Below, piece after piece: positions 13,649 through 18,287 of a stretch of DNA of 18,287 nucleotides (its first letter is position 1; every line of letters starts with the position of its first letter). The stretch spans positions 1-18,287 of the forward strand of contig CAZXWI010000027.1 in the NCBI GenBank assembly GCA_964644555.1, read 5' to 3'. The notes beneath the pieces were generated by a model. It did not search any database, was not told where the DNA came from, and saw only the letters and a list, made by a program, of their open reading frames with translations. The position numbers and the translations under genes were made by a program. This DNA comes from RUG14186 sp964644555 (GTDB lineage Bacteria; Bacillota; Clostridia; Eubacteriales; Anaerofustaceae).

Positions 13649-14770
13649 ATGGAAAGTATTTATCTTGATAATGCGGCAACGACCAAAATATGTGAAGAAT
13701 CACTCAACGAATTTATAAAATGCGAAAATGAGTTTTACGCCAATGCCTCATCTCTGCATTCAAGGGGGCAGAAAGCTGCGGCAAAAGTGGAAGAAGCAAG
13801 GGATATAATTGCTTACAATATAGGAGCATCTCCCGACGAAATATATTTTACCTGCGGCGCTACCGAGGGAAACAATATCTGCCTAAGGGGGTATGCCGGT
13901 GCTAATAAAGAAAATTTCAGCATAATAACGAGCGAGGTGGAACATCCTGCGGTTCTAAATACTGTAAAGTATTTATCCGAAAGAAATCACAGAGTCGATT
14001 ATTTGAAAGTCAATGAAAATTGCGAAATTTCTCTTGATGAATTGGAAAAGGCTTTATCTTTGGGAGAAAAACCATTAGTCAGCATTATGCACACGAATAA
14101 CGAAGTCGGTACGATAAATCCGGTAAAAAAAATAGCCGAAGTCGTTCACAGATACGGCGGAGTATATCATTGTGATGCAGTGCAGGCAATGGGCAAAATA
14201 AAGATAGATGTTAAAGATTTGGGTATAGATATGCTCAGTTCATCCGCTCATAAGTTTCATGGACCGAGAGGTGTAGGTTTTATCTATATTAAAAAAGGTA
14301 TAAAGGTAAATAATGTAACTTTCGGTGGTTCTCAAGAGCGAGGTATGCGCCCCGGGACCGTAAATACCTCGGCAATATCCGCAATGGCAAAGGCTTTGGA
14401 AGTATCTTTCGGTAAAGAAAATGATATTTTGTTTTTACAAAATATGCTTATAGAAAGCATCAAAAAAGAGATACCATGTGCTAGGCTGAATGCCGAGGGA
14501 GCCGACAGGATCCCGTGCATAGTCAATTTTTCATTTCAGGGAGTAGACTTTGATAAAATGCTCTACGCTCTTGACAGAGAGGGGCTTTGCGTATCGGCAG
14601 GAAGCGCTTGCAGTGCAGGAAGTTTGGAAATATCCCATGTTATAAAGGCAATGGGTGCCGAGAGCTATGGGGCGGCTGTACGCTACAGTTTAAGTCGCTT
14701 TACCACACCCGAAGAAATAAACAAAGCAGTTAAAATAACAAAAGAAGTCTATAATAAATTGAGGCGGTAA
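13649..14770 (+). CDS. Cysteine desulfurase (NifS/IscS type)
   Basis: A 373-aa PLP enzyme that takes sulfur from L-cysteine, releasing alanine and forming a persulfide for Fe-S clusters, thiolated tRNA or cofactors. Motifs: YLDNAATT (5-12), CGATEGNN (69-76), EVEHPAV with His99, HTNNEVGTI (148-156), Asp176/Gln179 in YHCDAVQA, PLP Lys202 in SSSAHKFHGPRGVGF, GGSQERGMRPGT (226-237), and the catalytic loop SAGSACSAG with Cys321, placing it in group I. Slightly short of the ~390-400 aa typical of IscS. It is a single-gene unit: no iscU, nifU or thiI is adjacent, so the sulfur acceptor is elsewhere. No ribosome binding site; the start appears leaderless. Its stop codon falls in a terminator shared with the opposing MATE gene. 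Confidence 0.92.
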   Translation: MESIYLDNAATTKICEESLNEFIKCENEFYANASSLHSRGQKAAAKVEEARDIIAYNIGASPDEIYFTCGATEGNNICLRGYAGANKENFSIITSEVEHPAVLNTVKYLSERNHRVDYLKVNENCEISLDELEKALSLGEKPLVSIMHTNNEVGTINPVKKIAEVVHRYGGVYHCDAVQAMGKIKIDVKDLGIDMLSSSAHKFHGPRGVGFIYIKKGIKVNNVTFGGSQERGMRPGTVNTSAISAMAKALEVSFGKENDILFLQNMLIESIKKEIPCARLNAEGADRIPCIVNFSFQGVDFDKMLYALDREGLCVSAGSACSAGSLEISHVIKAMGAESYGAAVRYSLSRFTTPEEINKAVKITKEVYNKLRR

Positions 14771-14787
14771 GTACCGCCTCAATTTTT
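14756..14787 (+). terminator. Shared terminator between convergent genes
   Basis: AAATTGAGGCGGT (14756-14768) pairs perfectly with ACCGCCTCAATTT (14773-14785) around the loop AAGT, followed by T to 14787. The GC-rich stem contains the desulfurase stop codon (14768-14770) and touches the MATE stop codon (14786-14788 on the minus strand). The minus-strand U-tract is weaker (AATTTATTAT). Confidence 0.85.
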
Positions 14788-16150
14788 ATAATGATTTTTT
14801 CATTAATGCTATTTCGTCTTGTTTCAAAGTTCGTTGATATTTTATAAACATATAAATTTCAGCTCCAACCCATGCCAAAACTTCGGAAGCGAATATTCCG
14901 TTTTCGAATCCTGTAAAGCCGACTATCAACCCTATTCCTACCCTTAATACAAATTCTATCGTGCCGGAAACCATGGAAACATATGTATATCCCATGCCCT
15001 GAAGAGCTGATTGGTGTACATAAAGTAAATACAATACAGGCAGGCATACGCTCATGCATATCAAAAACAGATATGCGGTGTCCGATGCGGCTAAAGCCGT
15101 AATGGGATCATCGGTAGAAATGAAGATCATTGTGATTTCTCTACCGAAAGCTATCATAACCACGGCAATGATCAGTGCCGTAATTATTGAGAGTTTAACA
15201 GCCGATTTCATGCCCGATTTTATTCGGTCGTATTTCATGGCTCCGTAGTTTTGCCCCACATATGTCGAAACTGCGTATCCGTAGGATATTGCGGCAATCT
15301 CCAAAAGTCCGTAAAGCTTGTTGGTGGCTGTAAAGCCTGCGATAAAGCTCATTGCAAATCCGTTTACTATCGCTTGAACTGCCATCCCTCCAAAAGAAAT
15401 GATGATGTTTTTAAATGTGATGGGTGCGCCGAGTTTTAATAGGTCACTTTTAGATGAAAAGTCTTTTTTAAAATCGGACTTTCCGGGCTTAATTTCCTCG
15501 GAATTGATAAGCTTTAGTATGCATATCATGCAAGCGACACATTGCGCAAAAACCGTAGCGCCTGCGGCTCCCGCAATGCCCCAATCGAAGATAAAGACGG
15601 CAACGCAGTCCAAAACAATATTCGTTACGGAGGCGATTATCATTGCCATAAGGGGTGTTTTGCTGTTGCCCACTGCACGTAATACGCTTGATACGTAGTT
15701 ATAAAAAAATACGGCAATAAGCCCGGAAGCGAGTATCCTCGTATATAATTCTGCCATATGATAAAGCTCATCGGGGACTCTCAATAGCTGCATGAATAAA
15801 GGCAACCCAATTTGCGCAACCATAACTACGATAACAGATAAAATAAGCGTCAGCACTGCCGACTGCCCTATTAAATGCTTAACCGCCGATTTATTACCCT
15901 CTCCGTATTTTTGCGAAATGCGAACGCAGAAGCCTTGCGAAAAACCTTGTGCAATGCTTAAAAACATCCAGTTCAGCCAGTCCACCGTGCCTATGGCGGC
16001 AAGAGCCGTAAGCCCGACTCCTTTGCCCACTATGGCAGTATCGGTAACGGTGTACATTTGCTGAAATATATTCCCCAGCATAAGCGGTAAAGCAAAGCTG
16101 AAAAGTATTTTGAGAGGTTTGCCCTCGGTCATATTCGTTGTGTTTTCCAT
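14786..16150 (-). CDS. MATE-family multidrug/metabolite efflux protein
   Basis: A 454-aa inner-membrane antiporter with ~12 helices in two homologous halves, expelling cationic or other small organic compounds in exchange for Na+ or H+. Family signs: N-terminal GKPLKILFSFALPLMLGNIFQQ, then YTVTDTAIVGKGVG, the GFSQGFCVRISQKYGEGN loop, VLRAVGNSKTPL (residues ~165-176), a DWGIAGAAGATVFAQ segment, and in the second half AISYGYAVSTYVGQNYGA and HQSALQGMGYTYVSM. These match the Clostridia MATE group near NorM/DinF; the substrate is unknown. The ribosome binding site is weak (ACGGG, ~9 bases upstream). Convergent with the desulfurase; divergent from the SLOG gene across 212 bases in which I see no further gene. 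Confidence 0.93.
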   Translation of the reverse strand: MENTTNMTEGKPLKILFSFALPLMLGNIFQQMYTVTDTAIVGKGVGLTALAAIGTVDWLNWMFLSIAQGFSQGFCVRISQKYGEGNKSAVKHLIGQSAVLTLILSVIVVMVAQIGLPLFMQLLRVPDELYHMAELYTRILASGLIAVFFYNYVSSVLRAVGNSKTPLMAMIIASVTNIVLDCVAVFIFDWGIAGAAGATVFAQCVACMICILKLINSEEIKPGKSDFKKDFSSKSDLLKLGAPITFKNIIISFGGMAVQAIVNGFAMSFIAGFTATNKLYGLLEIAAISYGYAVSTYVGQNYGAMKYDRIKSGMKSAVKLSIITALIIAVVMIAFGREITMIFISTDDPITALAASDTAYLFLICMSVCLPVLYLLYVHQSALQGMGYTYVSMVSGTIEFVLRVGIGLIVGFTGFENGIFASEVLAWVGAEIYMFIKYQRTLKQDEIALMKKSL

Positions 16151-16362
16151 ATTAAATACCCGTTAATGTAAAATAGTGCAATAAGTATCAGAATACCAAA
16201 AAAACGCTGATTTGTAAATATAAAATCAATTAATTCTCTTTATGATATTACTTTTGAGATTTATATACTCTTTTAGTTTGCCCTTTCCATACTTCGACAA
16301 ACTTCACATTGAAAATTTCGTATTATTTTGTTCGTAAAAGCATATTTTGAGGTTACGACAAA

Positions 16363-16899
16363 ATGGATAGCGATTCTATTAAGCAGTGCTGTGCTTTCAG
16401 CGGACACCGCCCGAAAAATTTGCCATGGGGTTATGATGAATCGGACGAGAGGTGTGTTAACTTAAATCGTATTCTTTACCGATATTGTGTATATCTTATA
16501 GAAAATAAAAATGTGAATCATTTTATATCCGGTATGGCGCAAGGGGTGGATATGTATGCGGCAAAAATCGTGCTTGATTTAAAAAAGCACTATAATATCA
16601 GCTTGGAATGTGCAATCCCATGCGAAAACCAAAGTAGAAAGTTTTCGAGGCAAGCAAAAGCCGAATACGAAGCAATATTAAACTCTTCCGATATGATCAG
16701 CTATATTCGCAAAGAATATACGAAAGACTGCATGATGAAAAGAAATGTATATATGGTGGAGCGTGCCAAATACCTGATTGCCGTGTGTAGCAACAAGGCT
16801 TCCGGCACATTAAACACAATAAATTATGCGAAAGAAAAAAATCGCAATATTTTGCTTATAAACCCGAATACTCTCAAATGTTATAAATATGAAAATTAG
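16363..16899 (+). CDS. YpsA-like SLOG-family protein (DUF1273)
   Basis: A 178-aa cytosolic protein of the SLOG (SMF/DprA-LOG) Rossmann-like superfamily. Signature CCAFSGHRPKNLPWGYDE at 9-26, FISGMAQGVDMYAA (54-67, the nucleotide-binding Gly-rich turn), CAIPCENQS (83-91), RNVYMVERAKYLIAV and GTLNTINYAKEKN (148-160). YpsA of Bacillus and its relatives are linked to cell division and stress, and SLOG domains are thought to bind nucleotide-derived ligands; the ligand here is unknown. Full length for this family (~170-190 aa). GAGG (16349-16352) lies 10 bases before the ATG. Single gene between a divergent MATE gene and a convergent serpin gene, with no clear terminator. Confidence 0.85.
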   Translation: MDSDSIKQCCAFSGHRPKNLPWGYDESDERCVNLNRILYRYCVYLIENKNVNHFISGMAQGVDMYAAKIVLDLKKHYNISLECAIPCENQSRKFSRQAKAEYEAILNSSDMISYIRKEYTKDCMMKRNVYMVERAKYLIAVCSNKASGTLNTINYAKEKNRNILLINPNTLKCYKYEN

Positions 16900-16956
16900 A
16901 TTTTATTTTTACTTACCGATTGACAATAAGCTAAGATTAGAGTATTGATAATGCTT

Positions 16957-18135
16957 TTACAAATTATTTATTATCCCCGCAAATAATACGACATTATCTT
17001 CGTTAGTGAGTGCCAAAATAAAGGGGCGGGTTAAGTTAAATTCTATTATTTCTTCCGGCAAAAGCGAGCATCTGGAAATTCCCATCACCGTATACGATGC
17101 TGCCCTTATGCCGTTTTCGTCAAGAGTGAGTCTAAATGACTGCAAAGCTTTGTTGATAAATAAGCTGTTCTTTTTGTCAAGTGGCGAAAAATCGGCTTTT
17201 GATATATCGAAAATATCACATATTCCCATTGTTTTCAATAAGCTGATGAGGTCATTATCGCAGGATACATCCATTTGAGGAATGCTCATTGATACCTTGC
17301 ATGAAGAAACATTTTGCCAATCATTGGGCTTTGTTATGATTTTTATAAAATCACCCTTTTGGATAAGCTCCTCTATGTCCTGCTCCTCATTTGGTAAAAT
17401 AAACCACATATTGCCGTTATTTGATAAGCCTTTCGCAATACAAGCCCCGCCATCGCAATAAAAGATTTCCATGGGAGAAGTCATATGCATAAAAGGAATG
17501 AGCGAGTTTTTTACGGTGCCGTAAAATGTTTTATCGGTTGTATTTTCTTTTGGGAATTGTTCATACCAAGCACACGATAAAAATAATGTGCTTATAAGGG
17601 CAGCGGCGGTTTGCGAATTAAAATCTATGTTATCAATGCTTTCTTTTAGCATATTTCCCGTTTTGTCATTCAGCCAGTGCTTGATTGCAGATATATAGTC
17701 GCTATTATTAAATTCTCCTGCAAAGATATCGCACATATGATCCGATACATTGCTAATGGCATTTTTATCGCATGAAATATCTTTTGTTATCCATAATGAG
17801 TTTGCGATATTGCTTTTACATTCATCGTTTTCTTTGTAAAATGAATTGCCGATTTCCTGCGATATTGAACGAATTTCACCTGAAGAATCATTTAACGAAT
17901 GCAGCGCTTGCAATATTTGATTTTGGGATGTGCCGGCGGTGATTTCTGTAAGCATATTTAATACAAGATAAATATTTGCCACCGAAAAGAGTGCGTTTTC
18001 GTCTTTTATTCCGCTAAAAGCAGTTTTGATAAATTCTTTTGTAAATAAATCATACTTTTCTTTATGGTAATCATCAAGGGAAATATTATCGGGTTTTTTA
18101 ATGCTAATTTCGTTGATACGATAATCTTTATACAT
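16957..18135 (-). CDS. Serpin (serine/cysteine protease inhibitor)
   Basis: A 392-aa protein of full serpin-domain length. Family landmarks: NALFSVANIYLVLNMLTEITAG (residues ~45-70; canonical N-x-FSP-SI), IANSLWITKD, IKHWLNDKTGNMLKESID, LISTLFLSCAWYEQF (canonical LVNA-YFKG-W---F), GICDIFDISKADFSPL, LFINKALQ, hinge DENGIRAAS (339-347), and the C-terminal FNLTRPFILAL then LFAGIINN. Serpins trap proteases by inserting the cleaved reactive loop into a beta sheet. Counting from hinge Glu340 (P17) puts P1 at Cys356 with Arg355 at P2 and Ser357 at P1'. P14-P13 are Ile-Arg instead of small/acidic residues. No signal peptide is visible, so a cytoplasmic location is predicted, unlike secreted gut siropins. 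GTGAGG about 12 bases upstream supports the start. Serpins are rare in bacteria; horizontal origin is possible. Confidence 0.93.
   Translation of the reverse strand: MYKDYRINEISIKKPDNISLDDYHKEKYDLFTKEFIKTAFSGIKDENALFSVANIYLVLNMLTEITAGTSQNQILQALHSLNDSSGEIRSISQEIGNSFYKENDECKSNIANSLWITKDISCDKNAISNVSDHMCDIFAGEFNNSDYISAIKHWLNDKTGNMLKESIDNIDFNSQTAAALISTLFLSCAWYEQFPKENTTDKTFYGTVKNSLIPFMHMTSPMEIFYCDGGACIAKGLSNNGNMWFILPNEEQDIEELIQKGDFIKIITKPNDWQNVSSCKVSMSIPQMDVSCDNDLISLLKTMGICDIFDISKADFSPLDKKNSLFINKALQSFRLTLDENGIRAASYTVMGISRCSLLPEEIIEFNLTRPFILALTNEDNVVLFAGIINNL
17056..17118 (-). other. Serpin hinge and reactive-centre loop coding segment
   Basis: Encodes residues 340-360: hinge ENGIRAAS, then YTVMGISRCSLLP. 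By the fixed 17-residue count the scissile bond is Cys356-Ser357; if the insertion of one residue relative to antithrombin lies before the bond, Arg355-Cys356 is the alternative. Confidence 0.7.
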
Positions 18136-18241
18136 AATATATAAGCCTCACTTTAAGTTGAAATCGGTAGTATATACAAATGATAACACAAATACAGCGT
18201 TAAAGAGTATAAAAGCCTTGGTAATTAAGCTGATTTCATAT

Positions 18242-18272
18242 ATCATATGTGTTGAATATATTAACATATGAT
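18242..18272. repeat. Inverted repeat upstream of the serpin gene
   Basis: ATCATATGT (18242-18250) and ACATATGAT (18264-18272) are perfect inverted copies with a 13-base gap, about 110 bases upstream of the serpin ATG in very AT-rich DNA at the window edge. It could be a regulator site for the serpin gene or for a gene beyond the window. The 18136-18241 stretch holds no gene and no convincing sigma-A promoter. Confidence 0.35.
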
Positions 18273-18287
18273 TAGAATATATAATAT

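Noticed and set aside
14859..16064. Plus-strand and minus-strand frames inside the MATE gene
   Set aside because: They lie within a complete conserved transporter and lack ribosome binding sites.
1..18287. CRISPR arrays, tRNA or rRNA genes, insertion sequences, prophage or defence islands
   Set aside because: No regularly spaced repeats, cloverleaf-like sequences, transposases, integrases or recognisable defence nucleases were found on either strand.

Overview
The window is AT-rich, densely coded DNA from a low-GC Firmicute, most likely an anaerobic, spore-forming, gut-type Clostridia (Oscillospirales-like). Evidence: GAGG-type ribosome binding sites, a SigH-like sigma factor fragment, a PdaA-type spore-cortex deacetylase, a DUF1638 protein and a bacterial serpin. 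I infer the lineage from gene content only. There is no rRNA, tRNA, CRISPR array, transposase or phage gene, so it reads as ordinary chromosome with some accessory genes.

Left part (1-5074): the 3' part of a SigH-like sigma factor is cut by the window edge. A glycolytic operon follows, pfkA-pyk, closed by a strong terminator. Next is a GPH-family (MelB-like) transporter under a near-consensus promoter with overlapping operator-like palindromes; its codon usage is that of a very highly expressed gene. A terminator separates it from an 82-aa two-helix membrane protein that has no evident promoter of its own.

Middle (5075-9467): a 427-base gap with at most one doubtful small ORF; an unrecognised 386-aa protein with a C-terminal membrane anchor; a leftward pair of membrane-anchored polysaccharide deacetylases (the upstream one PdaA-like, with a possible sigma-F/G promoter); and a divergent EamA/DMT transporter.

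Right (9468-18287): a tight operon alr-DUF1638-gpsA (gaps of 2 bases) that starts at an apparently leaderless promoter and ends in a perfect 34-base palindrome over the gpsA stop codon; an aldo/keto reductase; a small Cys-rich peptide; a NifS/IscS-type cysteine desulfurase, also apparently leaderless; a convergent MATE efflux protein sharing its terminator; a YpsA/SLOG protein; and a leftward serpin with an unusual reactive-centre loop.

The genes form several independent units: energy metabolism (pfkA-pyk, sugar-type uptake), envelope and spore wall (alr, gpsA, deacetylases), sulfur transfer, efflux, and a possible protease-inhibitor trait. I see no single large multi-gene system. The most notable items are the serpin loop, the leaderless starts, the GPH transporter (lost cation-site acids, extreme codon bias, operator array), the orphan anchored protein, and DUF1638 locked between alr and gpsA.
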